From assembly GCF_026723765.1 (NCBI RefSeq), contig NZ_CP113524.1, positions 3,209,001 to 3,273,000 on the forward strand: 64,000 nt of DNA, written 5' to 3'. Within the stretch, counting starts at the first letter, position 1, and every line of letters begins with the position of its first letter. Shown piece by piece: positions 17,644 through 26,960 of this stretch. The position numbers were made by a program, and so were the translations under genes. Under the pieces are notes generated by a model. That model did not search any database and was not told the DNA's origin. It worked only from the letters and a program-made list of their open reading frames with translations. Origin of the DNA: Lacrimispora xylanolytica (GTDB lineage: Bacteria > Bacillota > Clostridia > Lachnospirales > Lachnospiraceae).

Positions 17644-17772
17644 TTAGTTTTTCAAACTCACAGCATCTAATTTGTCTTTGTCATTAGCTGAAGGATAATA
17701 TCTTTTATATCCCCTAGGCGCTTCATTTCTTAATTCATCAAGTACATTAACTAAAATATTATATTTGCTCAT
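17644..17772 (-). CDS. 42-residue small protein, possibly a truncated AIPR-type N-terminus
   Basis: The frame encodes MSKYNILVNVLDELRNEAPR followed by GYKRYYPSANDKDKLDAVSLKN. A ribosome site GGGGGA lies 7 bases before ATG at 17772 and a strong terminator follows the stop, so it is laid out like a real gene. The start reminds me of the first 40 residues of AIPR (abortive infection) proteins, which continue into a long nuclease-like chain. If so, this is the surviving head of a truncated defence gene. This match is from memory and tentative. Confidence 0.5.
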   Translation of the reverse strand: MSKYNILVNVLDELRNEAPRGYKRYYPSANDKDKLDAVSLKN

Positions 17773-17956
17773 TATTGTTCCCCCAAATAATTTTTGCTTA
17801 TTCTATTACCTTTTATTTATAGTAACATAAACGTAAGAAGAATTGAATAATATCTTAATTTTTTATACTATATTTTAAGAATATTACTAAAATAAATAAT
17901 TTTAAACAATTATAAATTAACATACACCGCAACAATTTCAAATCTGGTTCTTTTGT

Positions 17957-17985
17957 ATAATAAAAGAGACGGGGTTGGCCGCCTC
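17957..17985 (-). terminator. terminator of the membrane protein gene
   Basis: Minus strand GAGGCGG paired with CCGTCTC (one G-U), loop of about 6 bases, followed by UUUUAUUAUA. About 50 bases after the stop at 18036. Confidence 0.65.
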
Positions 17986-18035
17986 TAGGCACTATGTGAC
18001 TATCTTTAATAAGTGACGATATTTACATTAACTAT

Positions 18036-18437
18036 CTAATTGTCATGTATAAAAAACAAGAATATACATATTACAAATGCTATACCTAAGCATAAAGCGA
18101 TTATCTTGTTATAATATGTATAACAAATGAAACCTGACCAAATTGCAATAAGTATTCTTATAACTCCATCAATTTTGTCTCCCGCATCTTCCGCATGAAT
18201 AATAATGTTTATCCACTTCATTGCGCAACCTAATATTAATAAAGTCGTTACAATCAATAAGAAAATCCCACTCAATGCTGCCACACCGTATTCATTAGGA
18301 TTGCGAAAAAAGTTTAAAACTGAATAATCACTATTAAGCATTATTAAATTTTTACTATGCACCATTAAAAGCATAATTGATAAAATACTGATTCCGTAAT
18401 AAATAACTCTGTTTTTCAATGACGTCAATACAAACAT
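18036..18437 (-). CDS. hypothetical small membrane protein
   Basis: 133 residues, not recognised. Four hydrophobic segments can be seen: VIYYGISILSIMLLMV near 10-25, ALSGIFLLIVTTLLILGC near 54-71, IRILIAIWSGFICYTYY near 93-109 and IIALCLGIAFVICIFLFF near 112-129. The ATG at 18437 is chosen because AAAAAGGAG lies 7 bases upstream. AT-rich like the surrounding island. A terminator follows it and another lies upstream, so it is a single-gene unit. Confidence 0.65.
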   Translation of the reverse strand: MFVLTSLKNRVIYYGISILSIMLLMVHSKNLIMLNSDYSVLNFFRNPNEYGVAALSGIFLLIVTTLLILGCAMKWINIIIHAEDAGDKIDGVIRILIAIWSGFICYTYYNKIIALCLGIAFVICIFLFFIHDN

Positions 18438-18475
18438 AATTATCTCCTTTTTATTTCCATTATATACCAAAACTT

Positions 18476-18519
18476 ACAAAAAGAAAACACCCATCGGCCA
18501 AAAATCGACAGGCGTTTTC
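18476..18519 (-). terminator. minus-strand terminator-like hairpin
   Basis: Arms GAAAAC..CC..TCG and CGA..GG.GTTTTC (18483-18519), followed on the minus strand by UUUUUGU. It insulates the membrane protein gene from upstream transcription. Confidence 0.55.
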
Positions 18520-18609
18520 AAAAAAGGAGATCAGAATAAATGGAAATTGGGAATTATTTATAATATGGCTACTTAATCACTGCTTTCTATCCGATTTGAA
18601 AAGCCATGA

Positions 18610-18780
18610 AGAAAACAGGCTTGTAAGGCCATTCAGGATGAGCTTAACCGGTATGAAACGGTGCAGGCCCAGGTGGAAGAAATCCATAAGAATGTAGCCT
18701 ATACAGAGATCGGCAGAGAACAGGCTGTTAAGCAGCTTCTTGATGGATTCGCCCCTACAGTTCAAGCTGCTGCGAAGTAC
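18610..18780 (+). pseudogene. fragment of an unidentified helical protein
   Basis: An open stretch without a start codon reads KAIQDELNRYETVQAQVEEI and continues with TEIGREQAVKQLLDGFAPTV. It is bounded on the left by a stop and on the right by the alternating CATGTGCATGCGCATG sequence, after which the reading makes no protein sense. It looks like an internal piece of a coiled-coil protein, perhaps from a mobile element. Family not recognised. Confidence 0.4.
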
Positions 18781-18782
18781 CA

Positions 18783-18813
18783 CCGCACATTGCATGTGCA
18801 TGCGCATGTGCGG
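18783..18813. repeat. inverted repeat of alternating purine/pyrimidine sequence
   Basis: CCGCACAT at the left pairs with ATGTGCGG at the right, with GCATG/CATGC inside. A related CATGTGCATATGCG tract occurs near 26910. Confidence 0.5.
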
Positions 18814-18841
18814 GACACATGCGTGCGTACGTCTTCGCATC

Positions 18842-18898
18842 TTACGGTATCATTTTACCCTTCTTCTGGTCGAACCATTCTACTTTTCCGGTAAACAT
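18842..18898 (-). pseudogene. truncated cold-shock protein gene (csp)
   Basis: The frame reads MFTGKVEWFDQKKGKMIP and stops. The first 14 residues match the CspA-family start (GxVxWFxxxKG), but where the GFGFI RNA-binding motif should follow the sequence is foreign and terminates. The ribosome site AAGGAGAGG and a long untranslated leader toward 19000 are intact. This looks like a csp gene cut by an insertion or deletion at about 18856. Confidence 0.7.
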
Positions 18899-19159
18899 TC
18901 TTTCCTCTCCTTCCTCTCTGAATTCTGCAAACAAAAAAAGACGCAGGAACAACGAACCATCATTTTGATGAATCACTATTCCCACGCCTTATTATGGCTT
19001 CCAGGCTAACACCTGGGGTACTCGTCAATATTTTGTTTACTTATAGATATTATACCAGAAGGGGAGGGGGTATGCAAGCGAAAATCCTTATTTTGCAACG
19101 GATAAACTACATTTTTACATATCATTTTTATGTAATAATCAAGGTAAAGTATAGAACAA

Positions 19160-20173
19160 TTACCCTAAAAATGTATTCAATCCACTGTATTCAATCCCAT
19201 TTTCTAATTCCTCAAAAGTGATTTTCTTACAATCCAAAAGTTCTAAGGCTCTCTTTTTACCGAAAACGCTAATAATATTAACTACTTTACTTTCGTAATC
19301 TTCCTGATTATAAAAATAAATTACTATCTTCCCGGCTAGTACCTCTATATCTTTTATAATATAACCATCTGTATTGCTTAAAGAATGTCCAAAAAAGTAT
19401 ATTACAGTTGAATTATATGAAAAACTGCCATCAGAAAGTACTTTCGGAATATCGCTATGAGCAAACTTGGTCCTATCCAACAAACCTGTACGTTTTTGAA
19501 TGTTTTGAAAATATTTTTTAAAATATACGAAATCCAAATCGTCATCATTAGAATCTTTTATTCCCAAAACCATATTATCACTTTTTATTGAACCGTGTAC
19601 ATAAAAAACAGAGCTATCATCAACTCCATACAGCTTATATGTATCTGTGTAATTAAAATTCACCACATAATCAAACTTAAAATCCAGAAGTTGTTTAGAC
19701 CTTGTTTTTACATTTTCTAAAGTTACAACTTCATTCAGATATATTCTAAATGCCTTTATGAGCTCATCTAAATTCTTTCTGACTTTTTCTATAAACCATC
19801 TTTTATTAATGCAACCTCTAACATTAGGAGCATCAGAATGCATATAATATCTATCACCTTTAAGAAAAATAAATTCTAAATACTCTAAAATTTTTATTTC
19901 ACTTCTTGAAAAATTACTCGTATCTTGTATCATACGGATATTATTTACAAATGGTAAACATAAAAACTTTTGAAAAATTGAAACTAAATACTCTATTTCA
20001 TCTTCACAATCAATCCAGCCATCATTTTCATGGATAACTTTTCTAAAATGCTTAATAAATATGTTATCTTTATATTCACTATCTTCTGCATATTTTACAA
20101 AATCATAGTATCCTGTTCTTAATTCATGATATAAATCAAACCCGTTCCCAATAACCAAAATATTCTTATCCAT
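19160..20173 (-). CDS. abiH: AbiH-family abortive infection protein
   Basis: 337 residues. N-terminal MDKNILVIGNGFDLYHELRT with the GNGFDL nucleotide-type loop defines the AbiH family, supported by VVNFNYTDTYKLYG, FYVHGSI and IYFFGHSLSNTDGYI. AbiH from lactococcal plasmids blocks phage growth by an unsettled mechanism. ATG at 20173 has AGGAGGGG about 8 bases upstream; the frame extends upstream without better support. Very AT-rich compared with guaA and selO. It lies downstream of two small genes of mobile-element type and beside an integrase relic, so it is likely cargo of a decayed element. Confidence 0.88.
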   Translation of the reverse strand: MDKNILVIGNGFDLYHELRTGYYDFVKYAEDSEYKDNIFIKHFRKVIHENDGWIDCEDEIEYLVSIFQKFLCLPFVNNIRMIQDTSNFSRSEIKILEYLEFIFLKGDRYYMHSDAPNVRGCINKRWFIEKVRKNLDELIKAFRIYLNEVVTLENVKTRSKQLLDFKFDYVVNFNYTDTYKLYGVDDSSVFYVHGSIKSDNMVLGIKDSNDDDLDFVYFKKYFQNIQKRTGLLDRTKFAHSDIPKVLSDGSFSYNSTVIYFFGHSLSNTDGYIIKDIEVLAGKIVIYFYNQEDYESKVVNIISVFGKKRALELLDCKKITFEELENGIEYSGLNTFLG

Positions 20174-20220
20174 CTCATTTCCCCTCCTCCTATGTACATT
20201 TCTATAATCATACACCACAT

Positions 20221-20547
20221 TTATCCAAAGGAAAAGCACCCAGTTTCATTATTATAGTAAGCCCTTGCCATAGTGCACCCTGCCGTATCCAGTGCGTTTA
20301 TGGCCTGTTCCCGGAATCCTAGGAATGAAAGCTCATACCCGTAAATCTTTCGGAAGAATCCCTTTGTAAGTTTCATATCAGGGCTTATGCTTTGTAGGAG
20401 CCGTTCCCGACTGGCCGGAACCTCTATTACTACCTGTTCTCTGCAAAACAGATTGTCAAACATACCACTACGCTCTGCCTGCTCCATACAATAAAACATT
20501 TTCTCTGCTTCTTCATCCGTCAGGGGTCTGCGCTGTGACAGATTCAT
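20221..20547 (-). CDS. hypothetical protein of mobile-element type
   Basis: 108 residues, not recognised. It starts NLSQRRPLTDEEAEKMFYC and has the segment LTKGFFRKIYGYELSFLGFRE. No membrane segment. ATG at 20547 overlaps the stop of the excisionase-like gene (TAATG), so translation is coupled. Sits 47 bases before AbiH on the same strand. Confidence 0.6.
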   Translation of the reverse strand: MNLSQRRPLTDEEAEKMFYCMEQAERSGMFDNLFCREQVVIEVPASRERLLQSISPDMKLTKGFFRKIYGYELSFLGFREQAINALDTAGCTMARAYYNNETGCFSFG

Positions 20548-20738
20548 TAGGAAGCCCCTTCCTGATCTTCAAGGCCAGTCCTTTCATAAAAATACTTCCT
20601 CGGTACTCTCCCGGCTCTGGTTATGTATCCCTTAACATTTATCTCGTCGATCATTTCTTTAATAAGTTTATAGCCATCTCTAACAGAACAATCCATGATC
20701 TCGGCCACTTCCTCTGCATTTATCATTAACTTACTCAC
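20547..20738 (-). CDS. excisionase-like / helix-turn-helix small protein
   Basis: 63 residues: VSKLMINAEEVAEIMDCSVR then GYKLIKEMIDEINVKGYITR and GRVPRKYFYERTGL. This pattern is that of small DNA-binding proteins of phages and integrative elements that serve as excisionases. The GTG start at 20738 is set by AAGGAG 8 bases upstream. It diverges from the integrase fragment at 20830, the usual xis/int neighbourhood. Confidence 0.65.
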   Translation of the reverse strand: MSKLMINAEEVAEIMDCSVRDGYKLIKEMIDEINVKGYITRAGRVPRKYFYERTGLEDQEGAS

Positions 20739-20829
20739 CTTTTTTACTCCTTCCTGCAAATCCGCACAAATGTGGAAGTCACATAAATTTACGACATTGA
20801 TGTTAAAAACCTCTTTACTCGTCATATAG

Positions 20830-21072
20830 GACGAATGGAAAAAGATTTATGATTCTAGGACAGAACGGCACCTTTTCACCATGAAAGGTGAATACCCTCT
20901 GCACGATCTCAGGCATAGCCACGCAAGCCTATTGATAGAATTGGGATTCTCCCCTTTGGCCATAGCTGACCGCCTAGGTCATGAGAAAGTAGAAACCACA
21001 TTAAACACTTATTCCCACCTGTTCCCACACAAGCGTGATGAGATAGCTGAAGAACCGGAATTTTTTTTAAGG
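20830..21072 (+). pseudogene. C-terminal fragment of a tyrosine integrase
   Basis: The frame reads PLHDLRHSHASLLIELGFSP, then LGHEKVETTLNTYSHLFPHK. It thus retains the Arg of HDLRHSHAS, the His of LGHEKVETT and the catalytic Tyr of TYSHLFP. The first two thirds of the enzyme, including the first catalytic Arg, are missing: a stop lies in frame just before 20830 with only non-integrase sequence left of it. A clear relic of an integrative element. Confidence 0.85.
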
Positions 21073-21088
21073 ATGAGGATATTTTATA

Positions 21089-21334
21089 ATGGTAAATATA
21101 GAAAATGCATTTACGAATGTAGGTTGGATTTTAATACCGTTCTCGTTTGTTAGTTATTTTTTATTGGGGTTAATTGCTTATAAATGGAAAGTTAGGTATA
21201 AAGCTAAATTAGTAAAAGCCATTTGGTATATCCTAAATATAGTTTTATCCGTAACTCATGATGTGACAACTGAAAATATAGCAGTTATGATTTTATGTTT
21301 TGAAAGCTACGAAGCTATTCTTGAATTTTTTTAG
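21089..21334 (+). CDS. hypothetical small membrane protein
   Basis: 81 residues, with hydrophobic segments at about 12-30 and 44-56, not recognised. The ATG at 21089 is preceded by an AAGGATGAGG site within the integrase relic. It may be a remnant or a small cargo gene of the same element. Confidence 0.4.
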   Translation: MVNIENAFTNVGWILIPFSFVSYFLLGLIAYKWKVRYKAKLVKAIWYILNIVLSVTHDVTTENIAVMILCFESYEAILEFF

Positions 21335-21365
21335 AAAAAAAATAAAACCTTAATTAATAGTTCCA

Positions 21366-21418
21366 TTACAAAAAGAAAAGAGCCAGATTCCCTTGAATTT
21401 AAAAGGTTTTCTGGCTCT
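21366..21418 (-). terminator. guaA terminator
   Basis: Arms AGAGCCAGA (21379-21387) and TCTGGCTCT (21410-21418), followed on the minus strand by UUUCUUUUUG. 8 bases after the guaA stop. Confidence 0.85.
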
Positions 21419-21425
21419 AAGTATT

Positions 21426-22967
21426 TTATTCAAACTCAATAGTAGCCGGCGGCTTCCCAGTGCAATCATACAGCACCCGGTTCACGCCTTTCACTTCATT
21501 TACAATTCTTCTGGTCACTGTACCAAGAACCTCCCATGGAAGTTCCGCAGATTCCGCTGTCATAAAGTCAGAAGTCAATACCGCACGAAGTGCGATCGCA
21601 TAATCGTAAGTTCTCTCATCTCCCATACATCCAACAGAACGCATGTTAGTAAGAGCTGCAAAGTACTGTCCTAATCCTTTATCAACCCCAGCTTTTGCAA
21701 TCTCTTCTCTATAGATTGCATCCGCTTCCTGAACGATCTTCACCTTTTCAGGAGTTACTTCGCCAATAATACGAACCCCGAGTCCTGGGCCTGGGAATGG
21801 CTGGCGGTAAACTAGGTATTCCGGAATATCAAGTTCCAGACCTGCTCTTCTAACCTCATCTTTAAACAGAAGTCTTAAGGGTTCAATGATCTCTTTAAAA
21901 TCCACATGCTCTGGCAGACCGCCTACGTTGTGGTGGGATTTAATCACAGCGGATTTGCCAAGTCCTGATTCAATCACGTCAGGATAGATGGTTCCCTGTA
22001 CAAAGAAATCTACAGCGCCTATCTTCTTTGCTTCATCTTCAAATACACGGATGAACTCTTCGCCGATGATCTTGCGCTTTCTCTCTGGATCTTCCACGCC
22101 CTTTAACTTGTCGTAGAAACGATCCTGAGCGTTCACGCGGATGAAGTTTAAGTCATAGTGGCCTTCTGGTCCGAATACAGCTTCTACCTCATCGCCTTCG
22201 TTCTTACGGAGTAAGCCGTGGTCAACGAATACGCAGGTTAACTGCTTGCCTACTGCTTTGGAAAGCATAACAGCAGCTACAGAAGAATCGACACCACCGG
22301 ATAAAGCACAAAGTACTTTACCATCTCCAACCTTTTCACGGATAGCCTGAATAGAAGTTTCTACAAAGGAATCCATCTTCCAGTCACCGGAACACTTGCA
22401 GACGTTGTAAACGAAGTTTGAAAGCATGGTAGTACCTTCCTGGGTGTGCATAACCTCAGGGTGGAACTGTACGGCATAGAGGCCGCGCTCTTCGCATTCC
22501 ATGCCTGCAACTGGACAGACGGGAGTGTGAGCGGTGACTTTAAAGCCTTCTGGTGCTTTTTCTATATAATCGGTATGACTCATCCAGCAGATGGTCTTGG
22601 AGCTGACATTTTTTAAGATTTTGCTGTCGGCTTCTACGTCAACTTCAGTCTTGCCGTATTCACTGACAGGCGCTGTGTTTACCTTGCCGCCCAGCATATG
22701 TGCCATTAACTGAGAACCGTAGCAGATTCCCAGAATCGGGATTCCCAATTCAAAGAGCTCCTTTTCACAGCGAGGTGACTCTTCCTTATATGCACTGTTT
22801 GGACCACCTGTAAAAATAATTCCTTTGGGATTTATTTCCTTAATCTTGTCCAGTGACAGCGTGTGGGGATGAACCTCACAGTAAACATTGCATTCTCTGA
22901 CTCTTCTGGCAATCAGCTGGTTGTACTGTCCGCCGAAATCCAGAACGATAATCATTTCTCTTTTCAC
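21426..22967 (-). CDS. guaA: GMP synthase (glutamine-hydrolysing)
   Basis: 513 residues. Converts XMP, ATP and glutamine to GMP. The N-terminal amidotransferase has [17 protein letters not shown], nucleophile Cys in [11 protein letters not shown] and triad His in QFHPEVMHT. The synthetase half has the PP-loop [14 protein letters not shown] and C-terminal [13 protein letters not shown] and [11 protein letters not shown], the family terminus. The GTG at 22967 is chosen since AGGAGG lies 7 bases upstream and the length then matches the family. A strong promoter is at 23015-23043; no guanine riboswitch is visible. Confidence 0.97.
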   Translation of the reverse strand: MKREMIIVLDFGGQYNQLIARRVRECNVYCEVHPHTLSLDKIKEINPKGIIFTGGPNSAYKEESPRCEKELFELGIPILGICYGSQLMAHMLGGKVNTAPVSEYGKTEVDVEADSKILKNVSSKTICWMSHTDYIEKAPEGFKVTAHTPVCPVAGMECEERGLYAVQFHPEVMHTQEGTTMLSNFVYNVCKCSGDWKMDSFVETSIQAIREKVGDGKVLCALSGGVDSSVAAVMLSKAVGKQLTCVFVDHGLLRKNEGDEVEAVFGPEGHYDLNFIRVNAQDRFYDKLKGVEDPERKRKIIGEEFIRVFEDEAKKIGAVDFFVQGTIYPDVIESGLGKSAVIKSHHNVGGLPEHVDFKEIIEPLRLLFKDEVRRAGLELDIPEYLVYRQPFPGPGLGVRIIGEVTPEKVKIVQEADAIYREEIAKAGVDKGLGQYFAALTNMRSVGCMGDERTYDYAIALRAVLTSDFMTAESAELPWEVLGTVTRRIVNEVKGVNRVLYDCTGKPPATIEFE

Positions 22968-23014
22968 GGGTATTCCTCCTAATTTCATCTTTGACAAATA
23001 GCGCTTTGGGTTAC

Positions 23015-23043
23015 ATTATATTCTACTTCCTTGGGCTTGACAA
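23015..23043 (-). promoter_or_regulatory. guaA promoter
   Basis: Minus strand TTGTCA (23043-23038), exactly 17 bases, TATAAT (23020-23015). Confidence 0.75.
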
Positions 23044-23251
23044 GCATTTTCTCGAATTCAAAAAAAACATGTGGAAAGTCACAAAATATTAGGTGTGACA
23101 CTCCCAAACAGCCATCAAATAGCCAGTGGTAGCGCTTGACCTGTTTTCACGATTATTTCACAAATTGGTCAAAGTTTTATCACAAGAAACATTTATGATA
23201 TTCCTTGTAAACGATTGAAGCATTTTTTCTCATAAATACTTTTTCATATCA

Positions 23252-23295
23252 CGCTGGCAGAATCCCCCTTCTGCCGGCGTCTTCCTTTTCTTAGG
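23252..23295 (+). terminator. orphan plus-strand terminator-like hairpin
   Basis: Arms CGCTGGCAGAA (23252-23262) and TTCTGCCGGCG (23269-23279), one wobble, followed on the plus strand by TCTTCCTTTTCTT. No plus-strand gene precedes it. Confidence 0.5.
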
Positions 23296-23423
23296 AATAT
23301 GATACATTCTAACTGCTGCAATACACCACCGCACCTTGCATTTACATTCGTAAATTTATCCCTAAATTTGACCTATTTATAATATGTTCCCTTGTTCCAA
23401 TATATCATACCTGCTATGATACA

Positions 23424-23488
23424 GGAAAATCCCGCCTGTTGAACCATACTGCTGTCATTTCTGACAGGCATGTTACAAAAGGCGGAAT
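23424..23488 (-). terminator. uvrA terminator (nested hairpin)
   Basis: Outer arms ATTCCGCCT and AGGCGGGAT enclose an inner CTGTCA-GAAA-TGACAG hairpin; UUUUCC follows on the minus strand. About 35 bases after the uvrA stop. Confidence 0.65.
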
Positions 23489-23519
23489 CTTCAATATCAT
23501 TATAGTTATGAAACCATAC

Positions 23520-26345
23520 TTATTCTAAATATTTCTTTATATAATGGCCGGTGTAGGAATCAGGACAAAGTGCCACGTCTTCTGGTGTGCCCTTAGCAAT
23601 GACGGTACCGCCCTTGTCTCCTCCTTCAGGGCCAATGTCAATGATGTAGTCCGCAGTCTTAATGACCTCCAGATTATGTTCAATGACAACTACCGTATTG
23701 CCGCCCTCTGAAAGCTTTCTTAAAATCTCAATCAGCTTGTGAACATCAGCAAAATGAAGTCCCGTGGTTGGCTCGTCTAAAATGTAGATGGTCTTACCCG
23801 TTCCACGCTTGCTTAATTCTGTAGCCAGTTTAATTCTCTGGGCTTCACCGCCTGATAATTCTGTGGAAGGCTGTCCAAGTCGGATATAGGAAAGTCCTAC
23901 ATCATTCAGAGTTGATATTTTTCTTGAGATAGACGGTACATTTTCAAAAAACTTTACGGCTTCTTCTACGGTCATATCAAGAACATCATAAATGTTTTTT
24001 CCCTTATATTTCACATCTAAGGTCTCTCGGTTGTAACGCTTTCCATTACATACTTCACAAGGGACGTAGACATCAGGAAGAAAGTGCATCTCTATCTTGA
24101 TAATACCATCACCATTACATGCTTCACAGCGTCCGCCTTTAACGTTAAAGCTGAAACGGCCTTTGGAATAGCCCTTTGCCTTTGCATCAGGGGTGGAGGC
24201 AAATAAGTCACGAATCAAGTCAAATACACCTGTATAGGTGGCTGGGTTAGATCTTGGTGTTCTTCCAATTGGGGACTGATCGATGGCTATGATTTTATCA
24301 AGCTGATCCACGCCCTCCAGGGACTTATGCTTTCCTGGAACAGTTCTTGCCCGGTTTAATTTCTTTGCCAGAGCTTTGTAAAGAATCTCATTGACAAGAG
24401 AACTCTTACCGGAACCCGATACACCGGTGACACAGGTCATGACTCCAAGAGGGAAAGAAACATCAATGTTTTTTAAATTATTCTCTTGTGCTCCCTTTAC
24501 AGTCAGATATCCGGTTGGCTCTCTGCGCTCTTTGGGTACTGGAATCTTAATGCGACCGCTTAAATAAGCTCCGGTGACTGAATTCTTATTCTTCATGATC
24601 TGCTTTGCAGTTCCTACTGCAACAACATTACCACCGTGCTCTCCGGCACCTGGACCGATATCCACAATGTAATCGGCTGCCATCATGGTGTCTTCGTCAT
24701 GTTCTACCACAATTACGCTGTTTCCAAGGTCTCTCAGATGAAGAAGGGTCTTTAACAGCTTGTCATTATCTCTCTGGTGAAGACCGATACTCGGCTCATC
24801 TAAGATATAAGCAACGCCAACCAGTCCGGAACCAATCTGGGTTGCCAGACGGATTCTCTGGGCCTCTCCGCCGGACAGGGTTCCTGTAGCACGGCTTAAG
24901 GTCAGATAATCAAGACCAACATCAATGAGGAAGGAAACTCTTGCTCTGATTTCTTTTAATATCTGATCACCAATGGCACGCTGCATAGGAGTCAGATTCA
25001 TCTGGTCAAAGAACTCACGGAAGCGGACGATGGACATATTGGTGGCTTCGTAAATATTTTTATCTCCTACCGTAACGGCAAGTGATTCTTTTTTCAGTCT
25101 CATGCCGCCGCAGGCTGGACATGGGGTGATGCGCATAAAGGTCTCATACTCAGCTTTGGAGGACTCAGAATAGGTTTCCCGGTATCTTCTGGCAACATTC
25201 TGTACTAGTCCCTCAAAGGCAACGTCGTAGATGCCTTCTCCTCGCTGTCCCTTATAATATACTTTTACTTCCTTTCCATTGGTTCCATGGATCAGGATGT
25301 CATGTACTTCTTTTGGATAATCCTCAAAGGGAGTATTCAGCTTAAAATGATACTCCTTTGCCAACGCATCCAGGACCGCACGGGTATAGCTTCCCTTATC
25401 GGTACAGGACTGCCAGCCAAGAACGGTAATGGCTCCTTCATCAATGCTAAGGCTCTTGTCCGGAATCATCAGATCTTCGTCAAACTCCATCTTATATCCA
25501 AGACCAAAACAGTCCGGGCAGGCTCCAAATGGGTTATTAAAGGAGAAGCTTCTTGGCTCAACTTCGTCAATGCTGATGCCGCAGTCCGGGCAGGAAAAGC
25601 TCTGACTGAAATTAATCGGATTCCCATCTATCACGTCTACGATCATAAGGCCATCTGCCAAGTCCATAACAGTCTCAATGGAATCGGTCAGACGCTTTTC
25701 TATGCCTTCCCGGATAGCCAGACGATCTACTACGACTTCTATGTTATGTTTTATGTTCTTGTCCAGCTTGATTTCTTCAGACAGCTCATAGAGATTGCCA
25801 TCAATTCGGACTCTGACGTAACCGCTTTTTCTGGAGTTTTCCAGTACCTTTGCGTGCTCGCCTTTTCTTCCGCGGACCACTGGAGCCAGAAGCTGAATCT
25901 TTGTTCTCTCTGGCAGCTCCATAATCTGATCTACCATCTGATCTACGGTCTGTTTCCGAATCTCACGTCCACACTTCGGACAATGAGGGATTCCTACTCT
26001 TGCATAAAGAAGTCGTAAATAATCATAAATCTCCGTTACCGTACCTACGGTGGAACGTGGATTACGGTTGGTAGACTTCTGGTCAATAGAAATGGCCGGC
26101 GAAAGACCTTCAATGTTCTCCACATCCGGTTTTTCCATCTGGCCCAAGAACTGTCTGGCATAAGAAGAAAGGGACTCCATATAGCGTCTCTGTCCCTCTG
26201 CATAAATGGTATCAAAAGCCAGGGAAGATTTTCCCGAACCGCTTAAGCCCGTTAAAACTACCAGCTCATTCCTTGGAATATCCACGGAAACGTTTTTTAA
26301 ATTGTGCTCATTGGCACCTCTTATCTTAATATACTGTTTTGCCAT
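23520..26345 (-). CDS. uvrA: excinuclease ABC subunit A
   Basis: 941 residues, family-standard length. UvrA is the damage-recognition ATPase of nucleotide excision repair. Two ABC modules are visible: Walker [15 protein letters not shown] near residue 32 and [13 protein letters not shown] near 640; signatures [16 protein letters not shown] and [16 protein letters not shown]; Walker [11 protein letters not shown] and [10 protein letters not shown]. Zinc-binding CPKCGRE, CPDCGIS and CEACNGDG...[10 protein letters not shown] are present. ATG at 26345 follows CAGGAG. The promoter carries an SOS box, so LexA control is likely. Confidence 0.98.
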   Translation of the reverse strand: MAKQYIKIRGANEHNLKNVSVDIPRNELVVLTGLSGSGKSSLAFDTIYAEGQRRYMESLSSYARQFLGQMEKPDVENIEGLSPAISIDQKSTNRNPRSTVGTVTEIYDYLRLLYARVGIPHCPKCGREIRKQTVDQMVDQIMELPERTKIQLLAPVVRGRKGEHAKVLENSRKSGYVRVRIDGNLYELSEEIKLDKNIKHNIEVVVDRLAIREGIEKRLTDSIETVMDLADGLMIVDVIDGNPINFSQSFSCPDCGISIDEVEPRSFSFNNPFGACPDCFGLGYKMEFDEDLMIPDKSLSIDEGAITVLGWQSCTDKGSYTRAVLDALAKEYHFKLNTPFEDYPKEVHDILIHGTNGKEVKVYYKGQRGEGIYDVAFEGLVQNVARRYRETYSESSKAEYETFMRITPCPACGGMRLKKESLAVTVGDKNIYEATNMSIVRFREFFDQMNLTPMQRAIGDQILKEIRARVSFLIDVGLDYLTLSRATGTLSGGEAQRIRLATQIGSGLVGVAYILDEPSIGLHQRDNDKLLKTLLHLRDLGNSVIVVEHDEDTMMAADYIVDIGPGAGEHGGNVVAVGTAKQIMKNKNSVTGAYLSGRIKIPVPKERREPTGYLTVKGAQENNLKNIDVSFPLGVMTCVTGVSGSGKSSLVNEILYKALAKKLNRARTVPGKHKSLEGVDQLDKIIAIDQSPIGRTPRSNPATYTGVFDLIRDLFASTPDAKAKGYSKGRFSFNVKGGRCEACNGDGIIKIEMHFLPDVYVPCEVCNGKRYNRETLDVKYKGKNIYDVLDMTVEEAVKFFENVPSISRKISTLNDVGLSYIRLGQPSTELSGGEAQRIKLATELSKRGTGKTIYILDEPTTGLHFADVHKLIEILRKLSEGGNTVVVIEHNLEVIKTADYIIDIGPEGGDKGGTVIAKGTPEDVALCPDSYTGHYIKKYLE

Positions 26346-26368
26346 AATGTACTCCTGTTATCAACTGA

Positions 26369-26395
26369 CATCCTGAATGGCACTGCCTCAGGATG
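26369..26395 (-). other. hairpin in the uvrA leader
   Basis: Perfect 8-base arms CATCCTGA (26369-26376) and TCAGGATG (26388-26395) between the uvrA promoter and its start codon. Role unknown. Confidence 0.5.
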
Positions 26396-26443
26396 GGGGC
26401 CTCCTCAGCCCACTCCCTTATAACACAACAACTGATTTTTCCA

Positions 26444-26472
26444 ATTATATCACACTATTTTGCTTTTTGCAA
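26444..26472 (-). promoter_or_regulatory. uvrA: uvrA promoter
   Basis: Minus strand TTGCAA (26472-26467), exactly 17 bases, TATAAT (26449-26444). Confidence 0.75.
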
Positions 26473-26483
26473 ACATTTGTTCG
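26470..26483 (-). promoter_or_regulatory. LexA (SOS) box of uvrA
   Basis: Minus strand CGAACAAATGTTTG fits the Gram-positive LexA site CGAAC-N4-GTTYG. It overlaps the -35 of the uvrA promoter. Confidence 0.8.
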
Positions 26484-26730
26484 ATAATAAATCTACAATT
26501 TAGTCTTTCTGATCAAAGACCAGCAAACTCCATTATATATCATGCAACAGAGAAAAATAACTATGAAATCGCATCCATTCCAGGATACATTAAGGAAGGC
26601 AAGAAGAAAAAGAATGAGGGATTGATATAAAATAGATACAAGAGTTGCCAGGGGGGAACCCCTGATTTTTCATATGCGAATGCACATAGAATGTAACACA
26701 CGCTCCATAAGTTCACAGGCTAATGGCATG

Positions 26731-26760
26731 TGATGTGATATGATGTGATATGATGTGATG
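26731..26760. repeat. three tandem copies of a 10-bp unit
   Basis: TGATGTGATA, TGATGTGATA, TGATGTGATG in a row. No gene overlaps. Confidence 0.85.
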
Positions 26761-26960
26761 CGAAGTAAGATATAGTCGCTTTTCTTATTTATAGAGAAAT
26801 AATATTTATTTATCAAGAAGAAAAGCTACTTTTCTTGACATCCACCTTTCTATTATATATGATTTTATTTATTCTCAAAAAAATATTCTAAGATACGCGT
26901 TAGTACATTACATGTGCATATGCGTATGCTTGAACACATGGGTGGGCACGTGTTGACAGC

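Larger units (their letters stand above)
18471..19159. other. region of gene relics
   Basis: No intact gene. It contains a minus-strand terminator (18476-18519), a degenerate reading frame (18610-18780), an inverted repeat (18783-18813), a truncated cold-shock gene (18842-18898) and an unannotatable AT-rich tail after AbiH. Confidence 0.6.
22968..23519. other. guaA-uvrA intergenic region
   Basis: 552 bases without a gene. It holds the guaA promoter (23015-23043), a plus-oriented hairpin with a T-rich tail (23252-23295) and the uvrA terminator (23424-23488). The stretch 23045-23250 shows nothing I can name. Confidence 0.6.

Noticed and set aside
22968-23100. Guanine riboswitch before guaA
   Set aside because: The leader between the promoter and the GTG start is only about 40 bases, too short, and the purine aptamer core is not visible.
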